Source of the DNA: Streptomyces sp. CoH27
GTDB taxonomy: Bacteria > Actinomycetota > Actinomycetes > Streptomycetales > Streptomycetaceae
NCBI RefSeq assembly: GCF_020181035.1
Contig: NZ_JAIQYY010000020.1
Coordinates: 85,123 to 149,122, forward strand
Length of the DNA stretch: 64,000 bases
Reading direction: 5' to 3'
The position numbers and the translations under genes are program-made. Every line of letters begins with the position of its first letter. The stretch's first letter is position 1. Below, one piece after another: positions 44,834 to 54,500 of the stretch. A model generated the notes under the pieces. That model was not told where the DNA came from. It saw nothing but the letters and a program-made list of their open reading frames with translations, and did not search any database.

Positions 44834-45392
44834 GGGACTCTCCTGCTCGTCGGGCTCATCCGGGTCGCTCCGGACTCCTCGGAACTCGCTCTGCTGAGGC
44901 TGTTCGCGGTCCTCGGCCCGGGGAACGAATACCTAGGTACCGGGCGCCCCGCCACCAGATGGGACAGCCGGCGCAACCCTGCTGCGCGCAGCCCGGACTC
45001 CGGGCGGGAAACAGGGCGACGGGATCGGCCGAGGCATGCGAGGCCTGTTGCCGGGCGGGTGGACCACGTGCGCCCCGACGGTGCGCGGGTCACGTCGGAG
45101 CGGCCGGGGCGAACGCCCGGGGGTGCACGCCGCTGACGGGGTTGCGCGAGGCCACCGGGGAGACCGGGACTCTCCGGGCTCGACGGAGAACCGGTCCCAT
45201 GACCACTCTCAGTCGGTTCGGTTTTCCAACCATCACCCGCGCAACGCTGACAGGGTAAGTTTGATAAGTCAACTTACCTGGTCACGCACCCATTCTCTGT
45301 GACATCCCCTATGGCGTGACCTACCGAATGCGGCCGGAGCGAGACGAGAACGGCGCGTGAGTCGGACTTTCCTACTCGCTAGACTGGGCAGC
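44834..45392. promoter_or_regulatory. Divergent region between the HD and HxlR genes
   Basis: A 559-base gap with no supported gene. It holds an inverted repeat at 45255-45277 (GTAAGTT, nine bases, AACTTAC) in a locally AT-rich patch. A -10-like TAGACT at 45380-45385 ends seven bases before the HxlR start codon, the geometry of a leaderless message. Confidence 0.55.
45255..45277. promoter_or_regulatory. HxlR-type inverted repeat, first copy
   Basis: Seven-base arms GTAAGTT and AACTTAC around nine bases. The same arms and the same nine-base spacing recur at 54501-54523 in front of an MFS transporter gene. Confidence 0.7.
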
Positions 45393-45821
45393 ATGGCCAG
45401 GACCGATGATGTCCGCGAGTGCTCGATCGCCAGGACGCTGGAGATCGTCGGCAGCAAATGGACTTTGCTCGCCGTGCGTGAACTACTGCTCGGCTCGCAC
45501 AGGTTCGACGAGATCGCCCAGCACACGGGCGCCCCGCGCGACATCCTCACCGCCCGACTGCGCGCCCTGGAGGAACACGGGCTGGTGGAGCGCCGGCCCT
45601 ACTGCGAGCACCCGCCGCGCCACGAGTACCACCTCACCCAGCTCGGCCAGAGCCTCGCGCCGGTGGTACACGTGCTGCGCCAGTGGGGCGACGACCACCT
45701 CGCCGGGCCCGCCGGGCCGCCCGTCGCGTTCCGGCACAGCTGCGGCGAGGCCTTCCACGCCGCCGTCGCCTGCGACGCCTGTGGTCGCCCGGCCGCGACG
45801 GCGGACCTGACCCAGGTCTGA
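45393..45821 (+). CDS. HxlR family transcriptional regulator
   Basis: A 142-residue HxlR/MarR-like winged-helix regulator. SIARTLEIVGSKWTLLAVRELLLGSHRFDEIAQHTGAPRDILTARLRALEEHGLVERRPY is the family core; the first Cys (DVRECSIA) is the residue often used for redox or electrophile sensing. A C-terminal extension ends with CGEAFHAAVACDACG, a metal- or thiol-type Cys pair found in a subset. I use ATG 45393, because TAGACT ends seven bases upstream and no ribosome site exists, as in leaderless transcripts. Paired inverted repeats suggest it controls itself and the MFS gene about 9 kb away. Confidence 0.88.
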   Translation: MARTDDVRECSIARTLEIVGSKWTLLAVRELLLGSHRFDEIAQHTGAPRDILTARLRALEEHGLVERRPYCEHPPRHEYHLTQLGQSLAPVVHVLRQWGDDHLAGPAGPPVAFRHSCGEAFHAAVACDACGRPAATADLTQV

Positions 45822-45872
45822 CCGACCGCGCCCCGTCCGCACGGGCAGGCATGGCCGGGACTTCCGGTCGTG

Positions 45873-46697
45873 TCACATCTCGATGAACGCGAGCAGGTCC
45901 GCGTTGATGATGTCGGCCTGGGTGGTGGGCATGCCGTGCGGGAAGCCGGGGTACGTCTTCAGCGTCCCGTTCTTGAGCAGGCCGGCGGTCAGCGGGCCCG
46001 AGTCGGCGTACGGCACCACCTGGTCGTCGTCGCCGTGCATGACCAGCACGGGGATCGTGATCTTCTTGAGGTCCTCGGTGAAGTCGGTCTGCGAGAACGC
46101 GACGATGCCGTCGTAGTGTGCCTTCGCACCACCCGTCATACCCTGCCGCCACCAGTTTTGGATGAGCGCCTCCGACGGCTCCACGCCGGGCCGGTTGAAT
46201 CCGTAGAAGGGTCCCGCGGGCATCTCCCGGTAGAACTCCGAGCGGCGCCGGGCCACCTGGTCCTGCAACCCGTCGAAGACCTCCTTGGGCAGGCCGCCGG
46301 GATTGGCCTCGGTCTGTACCATCAGCGGCGGCACCGCGGCGATCAGCACGGCCTTGGCCGCCCTGCCCTCGCCGTGCCTGGCCAGGTAGCGGACCACCTC
46401 TCCTCCTCCCGTGGAGTGACCGACGTGGACCGCGTCACGCAGGTCCAGGTGCTCGGTCAGCGCCGCGAGGTCGTCGGCGTAGTGGTCCATGTCGTGGCCG
46501 TTGTCGACCTGCGCGGACCGTCCGTGGCCACGCCGGTCGTGCGCGATGACCCGGTAGCCGCGGTTGAGGAAGAACAGCATCTGCGTGTCCCAGTCGTCGG
46601 ACGACAGCGGCCAGCCGTGACTGAACACGACAGGTCGGCCCTGCCCCCAGTCCTTGTAGAAGATCTCCGTGCCGTCAGCGGTGGTGATGGTGGGCAT
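45873..46697 (-). CDS. Non-heme chloroperoxidase/arylesterase-type alpha/beta hydrolase
   Basis: A 274-residue hydrolase close to cofactor-free haloperoxidases of Streptomyces and Pseudomonas arylesterases. The oxyanion motif is VFSHGWPLSSDDWDTQM, the nucleophile Ser lies in VHVGHSTGGGEVVRYLARHG, the acid in MHGDDDQVVPY, and the His in GFPHGMPTT. These proteins hydrolyse esters and form peracids from acetate and peroxide. AGGAGTCACAC precedes ATG 46697. It is divergent from the next hydrolase. Confidence 0.92.
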   Translation of the reverse strand: MPTITTADGTEIFYKDWGQGRPVVFSHGWPLSSDDWDTQMLFFLNRGYRVIAHDRRGHGRSAQVDNGHDMDHYADDLAALTEHLDLRDAVHVGHSTGGGEVVRYLARHGEGRAAKAVLIAAVPPLMVQTEANPGGLPKEVFDGLQDQVARRRSEFYREMPAGPFYGFNRPGVEPSEALIQNWWRQGMTGGAKAHYDGIVAFSQTDFTEDLKKITIPVLVMHGDDDQVVPYADSGPLTAGLLKNGTLKTYPGFPHGMPTTQADIINADLLAFIEM

Positions 46698-46841
46698 GTG
46701 TGACTCCTGTAGCTGTCAGGTTCGCCTCGGGGTTTGCAGTACCGACTCCATCACGAGCACCCGGACCGCGGTATCGGCGTCGCTACTGATAGGCCGGGCA
46801 TCCCGCCGGGTCAGTCACTTCCGCCGCGACGCACCCCGACG

Positions 46842-46876
46842 TGACTGAGCTGTCCTGGGCCGGTCCTTCTCAGTCA
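46842..46876. promoter_or_regulatory. TGACTGAG inverted repeat between divergent hydrolase genes
   Basis: TGACTGAG (46842-46849) and CTCAGTCA (46869-46876) are exact complements 19 bases apart, and another TCAGTCA lies at 46811-46817. The set sits 44 bases before the rightward hydrolase start and could be an operator for either gene. Confidence 0.45.
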
Positions 46877-46920
46877 GCCTTCCGATACCTCGGGCCGTGG
46901 TCCCCGGACACGCTTGGTCC

Positions 46921-47769
46921 ATGCAGACCTCATACGCTGAACTGCCGAATCTCGTGATCCGCTCCGCGAACGGCGTCGACTACGCCTACCGGGACACGGG
47001 CGGCCATCCCGACCAGGCACCGATCGTCCTGCTCCAGCACTTCCGCGGCAACCTGGACTACTGGGATCCCGCGCTGATCGACCAACTGGCGCGGACCCGC
47101 CGGGTCATCACCTTCGACAACGCCGGCGTGGGCGGCTCGACCGGGGTGCCGGCGGACACCGTCGAGCAGATGGCCCGGGACGCGATCGACTTCGTCACCG
47201 CGATCGGGCTCAGCCGGACCGACCTGCTCGGGTTCTCCATCGGCAGCTTCGCGGCCCAGGAGATCGCCCTGCGCCGCCCTGCCTTGGTACGGCGCCTGGT
47301 GCTGGCGTCCTCCGCGCCGAAGGGTGCGCCGGGCATGCACGGCTGGGCACCCGAGGTGATCGCCGCGGTCGGCGCGCCGGAACCCTCTCCGGAGGGGTAC
47401 CTCACCGTGTTCTTCACCGGCTCGGCGGACAGCCAGCAGGCCGGCAAGGAGACACTCGGCAGGATCTTCGGCAGCCGGACGCAGGACCGGGACGAGATGG
47501 CCGACTGGGCCACCCGCGAGGCTCAGTACGACGCGGTATGCACCTGGGGAATCCCCGACCACGCGGCGCTTGAACGGCTGGCCGCTCTGGAGATGCCGGT
47601 CTTCGTCGCCAACGGCGACAGTGACCCGATGATCCTGCCGCGCTACTCGTACCTGCTGGCCGGCCTGATCCCGCAGGCGCGGCTGAAGATCTACACGGAC
47701 GCGGCACACGGGTTCCTGTTCCAGTACCACGACGAGTTCGCCGCCGACGTGGCGGAGTTCCTGAGCTGA
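46921..47769 (+). CDS. Alpha/beta hydrolase, QHFRG subfamily
   Basis: A 282-residue hydrolase. VLLQHFRGNLDYWDPALIDQLA replaces the usual HG oxyanion motif; the nucleophile Ser is in DLLGFSIGSFAAQEIAL, the acid region VFVANGDSDPMILP, and the His YTDAAHGFLFQYHDEF. It is very similar to the protein at 58966-59802 (shared LLQHFRGNLD, SAP-GA-GMHGWAPEVI) and more distantly to that at 36185. ATG 46921 (MQTSYAELPN) is chosen; no ribosome site is seen. It stands alone, divergent from the chloroperoxidase. Confidence 0.85.
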   Translation: MQTSYAELPNLVIRSANGVDYAYRDTGGHPDQAPIVLLQHFRGNLDYWDPALIDQLARTRRVITFDNAGVGGSTGVPADTVEQMARDAIDFVTAIGLSRTDLLGFSIGSFAAQEIALRRPALVRRLVLASSAPKGAPGMHGWAPEVIAAVGAPEPSPEGYLTVFFTGSADSQQAGKETLGRIFGSRTQDRDEMADWATREAQYDAVCTWGIPDHAALERLAALEMPVFVANGDSDPMILPRYSYLLAGLIPQARLKIYTDAAHGFLFQYHDEFAADVAEFLS

Positions 47770-47874
47770 GGCGGGGGATCATCTTTCGTTCGGCGGACGC
47801 AGAAAACCTCTCTGCCTGATGAAAGGTGATCTCAGCCCCCGGCGAACCGGTACCTGGATGATTGGAGGCTACTT

Positions 47875-48282
47875 GTGGCATCTGCCCACGGCCGGCGGTG
47901 GAGCGACGCGTTCGCGGATCCGAGCGGCGGATTGTTCCACGAGATCCTCGCGGCCGACGTCGAGTTCGCGGGCAGCGTCGTCATGCAACCGGTATACGGC
48001 AGGCACACGGTCTGGACATGCCTGCGCACCGCGTCAAGTATTTACGAGCACGTGGAGTTCACCACGGACACGGTCGCGGGCGACCGCGTCTACTTGGAGT
48101 GGACAGCGGCAGCGCTCGGGATGCGGATGGACGGGGTAACGGCCCTCGTACTCGACGCGAACGGTGACTTCGCCAAGGTGACGGTGTATCACCAGCCTCT
48201 TGCCGCGGTGTTCGCCTTCTCCGCCGAGATGGCCAGACGCCTGGCTCCAGGCCCGGGAGCGGATCACTTCTACCGGGCCTGA
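47875..48282 (+). CDS. NTF2-like/SnoaL-type small protein
   Basis: A 135-residue protein predicted to adopt the NTF2-like cone fold: WSDAFADPSGGLFHEILAADVEFAGSVVMQPVYGRHTV at the N-terminus and beta-strands such as VYLEWTAAALGMRMDGVTALVLDANGDFAKVTVYHQPL later. Members act as small isomerases, epoxide hydrolases or binding proteins; no catalytic residues can be assigned. GGAGG stands six bases before GTG 47875. Confidence 0.72.
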   Translation: MASAHGRRWSDAFADPSGGLFHEILAADVEFAGSVVMQPVYGRHTVWTCLRTASSIYEHVEFTTDTVAGDRVYLEWTAAALGMRMDGVTALVLDANGDFAKVTVYHQPLAAVFAFSAEMARRLAPGPGADHFYRA

Positions 48283-48387
48283 TGAAAGCCGGACGGCCCT
48301 GCGGCAGGAGCAGTCGGCATACCGGTGCCGCATCGCCCAACGCGCCCTAGGATGGGGGCTTCTCAAGAGATTGAGGGGCTCTGGCAT

Positions 48388-51144
48388 ATGTTCCTCGGGC
48401 GTGACCACGAGCAGCAGGTGATCCGGGAGCTGACCGGGGGCCTGCCGGCGCGTGGCGGCGCGCTGGTGGTGATCGGTGACCCGGGCATCGGAAAGTCACA
48501 ACTGACCGAACTGGCCCGGCAGACCGCGGTCCAGCGTGACCTGATGGTCATCAATGCCACGGGAGTGCCCGCGGAATCGCGCCTCCCGTACGCAGGACTC
48601 CACCAGTTGCTGCGCACGCTCAGGGAGGGCGTGGACGACCTGCCCGGCCAGCAGCGCGACGCCGTACTCGCCGCCTTCGGACAGACGACCGCACAGGCCC
48701 CGGACCGATTCCTGGTCGCGCTGGCGGTCACCGAACTGTTGACCGCCGCGGCCGCCCGGCAGCCGTTGGTCGTACTCGTCGACGACGCGCACTGGATCGA
48801 TTCCCCTACCTGCGATGTCCTGTCGTTCCTGGCCCGGCGCATCGACAGCGAGCCCATAGCGATGCTGGCCACGACGCGTGACGGCTACCCGCTGCCGCTA
48901 CTGGAGGCAGGCCTGCCGGAACTTCGCCTGGGCGGGCTCACCGAGGAGCCCGCGGGCCGGCTGCTCGATGCCGTCGCCCCCGGTCTGCCCCCCGCCACGC
49001 GCCGTGCCATCCTCGATACCGCACTGGGCAACCCGCTCGCTCTCACCGAACTCTCCCAAGGTGCGGCGCAGGTGGAACTTCCCCTGGCAGGGCCTGGGGC
49101 CGTGCCGATCACGTACCGTATCGAGAGGGCCTTCGCGGCCCGGTGGAGCGAACTCCCGGCCGAGACCAGGACGGTGTTGCTCGTCGCCGCGCTCAACGAA
49201 GGCGGAGCGCTGAGCGAGACGCTCGAAGCCGCGGGCGCGCTTGAGGGTATGCCCGTCAAGGCGGAGTCGGTTGCTCCGGCCATCGCGGCACGGCTGGTGG
49301 AGTCGCACCGGACCGGCCTCCAGTTCCGCCATCCGCTGGTCAGGTCGGCCATCGAACACCGGGCGGGCCCGAGTCGCCTCGCCGCCGCGCACCAGGCGCT
49401 GGCGTCCGTGCTGGCCGACAAGCCGGACCGGCGGGCATGGCACCGGGCCGCCGCCGCCCTTGGACCGGACGAAGACGTGGCTGCCGAGCTCGACGAGGCT
49501 GCCGAGCGCGCGGTACAGCGGGCCGCTGTCAGCGTGGCGATCACGGCGCTGGAACGCGCCGTGGAACTCAGCCGCGATTCCGCGGCTCGGATCGGCCGAC
49601 TGCTGCGCGCGGCCCGGCTGGCGTACGAACTCGGCCGCCCCGCGATGGTGAACCGTTTCCTCATGAGTGTCCCGAGGACGGCCCTGACACCCATCGACCA
49701 GGCCCGGCTCGCCTTGCTGGAGGAGGGCGTCGAGACCAGGCTGGCCGAAGGCGGCGAACGCATCCGGTTCCTTGTCGACCTGGCCGGACAGACGGCGGCG
49801 GACGGGCAGTCGGAGTGCGCCCTGGACCTGCTGCTCGCCGCGGCACGCCGCTGCTGGCAGAACCACCCCGATACGGATACGCGGTTGCTCGTCGCAGAGA
49901 CGGCACTGAAGCTGGCCGATCACCCGTTGCATCCCACGCTGCTGTCCGTGCTGGCGTTCGCCACGCCGGATGCGTACGGCGCCCTTGCCCGCGAGCGCCT
50001 CCTCCGCCTGGCTCATGACACCACGCTGGACGCGGCCCGGTTGGCGGATCTCGGCGCGGCGGGCACGGTGATCGGCGTTCCCCGGCAAGCCCGGGCGCTG
50101 CTGGGGGCGGCCATTCCGCAACTGCGGGCACAGCGCCGCCTGGGGATCCTGATCCTGGCGCTGATCTACAACTGCTACAGCGGGATGTACCTGTGCCAGT
50201 GGCCCGAGGTCCTGGCCTCCGCGGATGAGGCCATCCAGACCGCGGCCGAGGCGGCCCGCCGCCGCTGGGTCCCGGTAGCCATGGTGCCCAAGGCGCACGT
50301 CGCGGCTGTCCACGGCGATGTCGCGGAGATGGAGAGGCTGGTGGCCGAGGCCGAGCCGGCCCTTCTGTCGCTCGGAGCCAACTCGGCCCTGGCTCTCTTG
50401 CAGATCGCCCGGGGGCTTGCCGCGATAGGGCAGGGCGATTACCACAACGCCTACGAGCACCTGATCCGGATCCACGATCCAGCAGGCCCTTCGTTCAGCC
50501 ACATACTGCGGCTGTACCATCTCGGCGATCTGGCGGAGGCGGCGGTCCGCAGCGGCCACCGCGCAGAGGCTCAGGCCCTGTTCGCGGATCTGGCAGGCAC
50601 TGTCGGCGATGCTCCGGGCCCGCTCCTGGCCGGCGGCATCGCCTATGCCGCCGCCATACTCGCGCAGGACGGAGAAGAAGCCGAGCGGCAATTCGAGTCC
50701 GCGCTCGCCGGCGACCTGCGGGAGTCCCCGCTCGGCCATGCGCGGCTGAAGCTGGAGTACGGCAGTTGGCTGCGGCGCCACCAGCAGCCCGTGCGGTCCC
50801 GGGAACATCTGAGGGCGGCACGGGACATGCTGGACGCCATCGGCGCGAGCGCCTGGCGCACGCGAGCGGAAGAGGAACTGCGAGCCTCCGGAGCAAGGTC
50901 ACCGGCCGTCCCGGCGCAGCCGGGACGGCTTGACCAGCTCACCCCCCAAGAGCAGCGGATCGCCCGGATGGTGGTGAGCGGACTGTCCAACAAGGAGATC
51001 GGCGAGCGGCTCTCCGTGTCGCACCGCACCATCGGCTATCACCTGTACCGGATGTTCCCCAAGCTCGGCATCACCTCGCGGGTCGAACTGGGCATGCTGT
51101 TCGCGGAGTCAGGCGCGCTCACCGAAACCGATCCGGCGAGCTGA
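48388..51144 (+). CDS. LAL (large ATP-binding LuxR) family transcriptional regulator
   Basis: A 918-residue LAL regulator. An N-terminal AAA/NACHT-like ATPase has Walker A GDPGIGKS at residues 30-37 and Walker B LVVLVDDAHWID around 128-138. A long helical TPR-like middle part (about 350-820) follows. The C-terminal LuxR helix-turn-helix is LTPQEQRIARMVVSGLSNKEIGERLSVSHRTIGYHLYRMFPKLGITSRVEL. LAL proteins usually activate catabolic or secondary-metabolite genes after ligand binding. ATG 48388 (MFLGRDHEQQ) has GAGGGG upstream; ATG 48352 is also open. It lies next to a second LAL gene, and both may govern surrounding hydrolase and transporter genes. Confidence 0.92.
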   Translation: MFLGRDHEQQVIRELTGGLPARGGALVVIGDPGIGKSQLTELARQTAVQRDLMVINATGVPAESRLPYAGLHQLLRTLREGVDDLPGQQRDAVLAAFGQTTAQAPDRFLVALAVTELLTAAAARQPLVVLVDDAHWIDSPTCDVLSFLARRIDSEPIAMLATTRDGYPLPLLEAGLPELRLGGLTEEPAGRLLDAVAPGLPPATRRAILDTALGNPLALTELSQGAAQVELPLAGPGAVPITYRIERAFAARWSELPAETRTVLLVAALNEGGALSETLEAAGALEGMPVKAESVAPAIAARLVESHRTGLQFRHPLVRSAIEHRAGPSRLAAAHQALASVLADKPDRRAWHRAAAALGPDEDVAAELDEAAERAVQRAAVSVAITALERAVELSRDSAARIGRLLRAARLAYELGRPAMVNRFLMSVPRTALTPIDQARLALLEEGVETRLAEGGERIRFLVDLAGQTAADGQSECALDLLLAAARRCWQNHPDTDTRLLVAETALKLADHPLHPTLLSVLAFATPDAYGALARERLLRLAHDTTLDAARLADLGAAGTVIGVPRQARALLGAAIPQLRAQRRLGILILALIYNCYSGMYLCQWPEVLASADEAIQTAAEAARRRWVPVAMVPKAHVAAVHGDVAEMERLVAEAEPALLSLGANSALALLQIARGLAAIGQGDYHNAYEHLIRIHDPAGPSFSHILRLYHLGDLAEAAVRSGHRAEAQALFADLAGTVGDAPGPLLAGGIAYAAAILAQDGEEAERQFESALAGDLRESPLGHARLKLEYGSWLRRHQQPVRSREHLRAARDMLDAIGASAWRTRAEEELRASGARSPAVPAQPGRLDQLTPQEQRIARMVVSGLSNKEIGERLSVSHRTIGYHLYRMFPKLGITSRVELGMLFAESGALTETDPAS

Positions 51145-51335
51145 AGCACGCGGCCGCAGACCCGCTCGAACGATCCTGACCCCGGTCATGTCACACCCGC
51201 GTCCGTCAGTTGACTAGCCGCGGCCGCGAAGAACCCGGGTCGCCGGCTCACGACGCACTCGGTCATCTGACGGACGACGCCCCGGCCCACTGATTCATAC
51301 GCTCCCAACACCTGGAAACAGCACCATCCCGTGAG

Positions 51336-51665
51336 GTGAGCGGCGTGCACGAGGACGTCAGCCGGTGGGGGCAGCGAGCTGCCCGCCGTCGCACAGATCC
51401 CGACCTTTTCCTCCCGCTGAACAAGACCGTCCCGACAAGAGACCGGGTCCGGCAGGCCCAGCAGATCTGCCGCACCTGCACCGTGCAGTGGACCCGCCTC
51501 GACCGGACGCTGCGCCATGGAGTGCCCGACGGTGTCCGGGGCCGCAGCACCGGGAGCGAGCGGCGGGCCATGTCCGGCGTTCCGCTCGTGCCAAGCCGGC
51601 GCATCCGGTCCGCTGCGCAGCCACGTCCGCAACAGGACGCCTGCCGAACGCAGGACCCGGCATGA
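51336..51665 (+). CDS. Degenerate WhiB-like protein lacking two iron-sulfur cysteines
   Basis: A 109-residue protein with WhiB-family layout: DVSRWGQRAARRRTDPDLFLPL, then ICRTC, then LDRTLRHGVPDGVRGRSTGSERRAM. In ordinary Wbl proteins the first position after RAA and the one before L are Cys; here they are Arg, leaving only the C-x2-C pair. The GVWGG turn has become GVRGR. It cannot hold a normal [4Fe-4S] cluster, so it is either a decaying gene or a cluster-free variant. The stop overlaps the next start (ATGA), which argues that the frame is still translated. No strong ribosome site precedes GTG 51336. Confidence 0.65.
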   Translation: MSGVHEDVSRWGQRAARRRTDPDLFLPLNKTVPTRDRVRQAQQICRTCTVQWTRLDRTLRHGVPDGVRGRSTGSERRAMSGVPLVPSRRIRSAAQPRPQQDACRTQDPA

Positions 51666-54397
51666 TCGGTCCCTCCCTGACCGGCCGGTCCGTGGAACTG
51701 GAAACAGTGCGTGCGCTGATCGGCCCCGGCCGCGAAAACGCTGTCGGCCGCAGCCTCGTCGTGCTCGGCGAGGCCGGAATCGGCAAGAGCACCGTCCTGG
51801 CCGACCTGCGCGGGTACGCACAGGCGCAGGGCTGGTGCGTACTGGCCGGTGCCGGTCGCGAGTACGAGAGCGACCTTGTCTTCGCAGCGCTGCGGCAGCT
51901 CCTGCGCCCGATCCTGACGGACCTCCTCACCATGCCGGGACAGCACGCCGAGGAGTTGCGAGCCGCGGTCGGCATGGAAACACCGGCCGGCCCGCCGACA
52001 CCTTCCCGGGTCGGCACGGCCCTGACGGAACTGCTCTCCCGGCACGCGGGCCGGCACGCAGGCGTCCTGCTGCTCGCGGATGACGCCCATCGCATGGACA
52101 CGCCCTCACTGGAGGCGCTCTCCTTCGCCGCCCACCGTCTCGGTACCGATCCGGTCGCGATGGTGTTCGCCGTCCGTGGCGACGCAGTACCGGCAGGCCT
52201 TGCGGAAGGCATCGGCCGACTCCCGTTCGCGCCCCTGAGCACCGGCGACGCGAACGAACTGCTCGACACGCAGCCATCTCCGCCACGAGGCCGGATCCGC
52301 GCGCAGGTGCTCGCGCAGGCGGCGGGCAATCCCCTGGCGCTGACGGAGCTGTCCCGGGCGGTCAGGGAGGACATCGACGAGCGGCAATACCCGGCTGGCC
52401 TGCCACTGCCGCTGACCGACAGACTCAGCACGGCGTTCGCCGCCCAGCTGCGCGGCCTTCACGATCACACCCGGAAGGCGCTGCTGCTCATCGCGACCGC
52501 CGACGGAACGGACCTGGCAGCCGCCCTGCGCACCGCGCCGAGCCTTGACCTGGCGGCGCTGGCTCCCGCCGAGGAGAGGGGCCTGATCAGCGTGACCGCG
52601 AACGGTGCCCGCTTCCGTCATCCGCTGGCCCGTGCGGCCGTGTACCACGGTGCGAGCTTCGCCGACCGCGCTGACGCGCACCTTGAGCTGGCCACCGTCC
52701 TGCGTGACGAGCCGGATCGGCGAGCTTGGCACCTGGGTGCCGCTGCCTGCCGTCCTGACGAGACCATTGCCTCTCTGCTGGCCGATACAGCGCCGGACGC
52801 AGAACGGCGGATGGGAGCCACGGCTGCCGGGCTCGCCTTGGAACGGGCCGCGGACCTCACTCCGGACCCGGGCCTGCAGGCGACCCGACTCGTCGCAGCG
52901 GCCGAGAGCGCAGCCGGTGACGGGCAATTCGAATGGGCACACGACCTGGCGGCCAGGGCACTGGCGTTGCCAGGGACGGCGGGGCCGCGGTCGCGTGCCC
53001 GACTCGTGGCCGGGCACGCGCTCACCTGGACCGGCCGGCCGGGGCGGGCCGTCGCGACCCTGCTGCCGCTCGCCCGGCAGACCGCGAGGCATGACGCAAA
53101 CGTCGCGTGGAACGCGCTCGCCGCCGCCGCTACGGCCGCCTACCAGGCCGGGCGGCCGCAGAACAGCCGCCTTGTCGCAAACACCCTCGCCACGATGCCT
53201 CCCCCTACAGGCGACGAGAGCCGGGCGGCGCGGGTGTGGACTCTCGCCGTGGCAGGAGAAGCCGGCGCGGCGGACATAGCGCCCTGGCTCCGCGACGACG
53301 CGACCGACGACCGGGGCTCCTACGCCCACGCGGGAGCCGCCGCCTGGCTCCTCGACCGGACCGGCAAAGCCATCGAACTGCTGGAGGCGGCGCGGGAAGC
53401 AGCAAGGATTCCCGTGACACGTGCCGCCACGGACGACTCCTTCGCAGCGCTCGGCTGGGCCTACGTCGACGCCGGCCGCTGGGACGAGGCACTTGAACTC
53501 GTGGCACACGGCGCTCAGGCCGCGGAGGCCGGCCCCGCCGACAGCACCCGCCGCCTGATCACCGCCACCGTCTACGCGGCGCGCGGCCGGACCGGCGCGG
53601 CCCGCAGGCTCGTCGCCGCCGCGCTGGCCGCCGAAACGGAAAGCCACGGACTGCTCACCGCACGGGCCCGGTACGCCATCGGCCTGTGCGCCCTGTCCGA
53701 CGGCGACCACGCGACCGGCTTCGACCAACTCCGTGGCCTCTTCACACAGGACGGCGTGCCCAGCCACTGCCACGTGTCCTACCTCGCGATAGGAGATCTC
53801 GCGGCCGCAGCCGCGCGCTCCGGAAACCGCCTCGCGGGACGCGAGCTGCTCAAGCGGATCAGGGCCGACCTGGAAAGCACCCGCCCGCAGCCGTCGGACC
53901 GCCTGCAGCAACTGCTCCAGCGCGCCGACGGCGTTCTCACCGACCCGGCGACCCCGGACGCCTACCAGCCGGCCGCGTTGACCAGCCCGGCAGGCAAGTC
54001 GTGGCCCTTCGAACGCGCCCGGTTCCAGCTCGAAGGCGGCGAATGGCTGCGCCGGCGTCGCCGCATCAACGAGGCCAAGCCCGTACTTCGCGCGGCTCTG
54101 GACTCGTTCCGAGCGCTGCGGGCCGTCCCCTGGGAACGCCAGGCAGAAGCCGAACTGCGCGCCTGCGGAGTGACGGTTCCGGGCACGCTGGCCGACAGCC
54201 GCCGGGTCCGCGAGCTGACCCCGCAGCAACAGCGAGTCCTCGGTCTCGCAGCTGAGGGGCTGTCCAACCGGGAGATCGCACAGCGCCTGTTCCTGTCACC
54301 GAAAACGGTTGCCTCCCACCTCTACCACTCGTTCCCGGTGCTCGGGGTGGCCGGACGGCACCAACTCCGGCTGCTGTACGCACAGCCCCAGCCGTGA
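51662..54397 (+). CDS. LAL (large ATP-binding LuxR) family transcriptional regulator
   Basis: A 911-residue LAL regulator. Walker A GEAGIGKST is at residues 36-44 and Walker B VLLLADDAHRMD around 135-146. Helical repeats fill the middle part. The C-terminal helix-turn-helix is LTPQQQRVLGLAAEGLSNREIAQRLFLSPKTVASHLYHSFPVLGVAGRHQL. It is about equal in size and plan to the LAL protein just upstream, but similarity outside the motifs is modest. ATG 51662 overlaps the stop of the degenerate WhiB-like gene, with AGGA upstream, so the two are coupled. It is followed by an MFS transporter gene after a gap with an HxlR-type operator. Confidence 0.92.
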   Translation: MIGPSLTGRSVELETVRALIGPGRENAVGRSLVVLGEAGIGKSTVLADLRGYAQAQGWCVLAGAGREYESDLVFAALRQLLRPILTDLLTMPGQHAEELRAAVGMETPAGPPTPSRVGTALTELLSRHAGRHAGVLLLADDAHRMDTPSLEALSFAAHRLGTDPVAMVFAVRGDAVPAGLAEGIGRLPFAPLSTGDANELLDTQPSPPRGRIRAQVLAQAAGNPLALTELSRAVREDIDERQYPAGLPLPLTDRLSTAFAAQLRGLHDHTRKALLLIATADGTDLAAALRTAPSLDLAALAPAEERGLISVTANGARFRHPLARAAVYHGASFADRADAHLELATVLRDEPDRRAWHLGAAACRPDETIASLLADTAPDAERRMGATAAGLALERAADLTPDPGLQATRLVAAAESAAGDGQFEWAHDLAARALALPGTAGPRSRARLVAGHALTWTGRPGRAVATLLPLARQTARHDANVAWNALAAAATAAYQAGRPQNSRLVANTLATMPPPTGDESRAARVWTLAVAGEAGAADIAPWLRDDATDDRGSYAHAGAAAWLLDRTGKAIELLEAAREAARIPVTRAATDDSFAALGWAYVDAGRWDEALELVAHGAQAAEAGPADSTRRLITATVYAARGRTGAARRLVAAALAAETESHGLLTARARYAIGLCALSDGDHATGFDQLRGLFTQDGVPSHCHVSYLAIGDLAAAAARSGNRLAGRELLKRIRADLESTRPQPSDRLQQLLQRADGVLTDPATPDAYQPAALTSPAGKSWPFERARFQLEGGEWLRRRRRINEAKPVLRAALDSFRALRAVPWERQAEAELRACGVTVPGTLADSRRVRELTPQQQRVLGLAAEGLSNREIAQRLFLSPKTVASHLYHSFPVLGVAGRHQLRLLYAQPQP

Positions 54398-54500
54398 GAT
54401 GCGAACGCGACGCGTGCTGCTGCAGTAGCCCCACGATGGCGCTTCCTGAGGCGCCAGCCCCTCACCCAGCCTTCCAGAGACCTTCGCGCAGCACCACCAG

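Noticed and set aside
48898..54229. Long minus-strand frames opposite both LAL genes
   Set aside because: Composition is that of antisense shadows and the plus-strand proteins have full ATPase and helix-turn-helix motifs.
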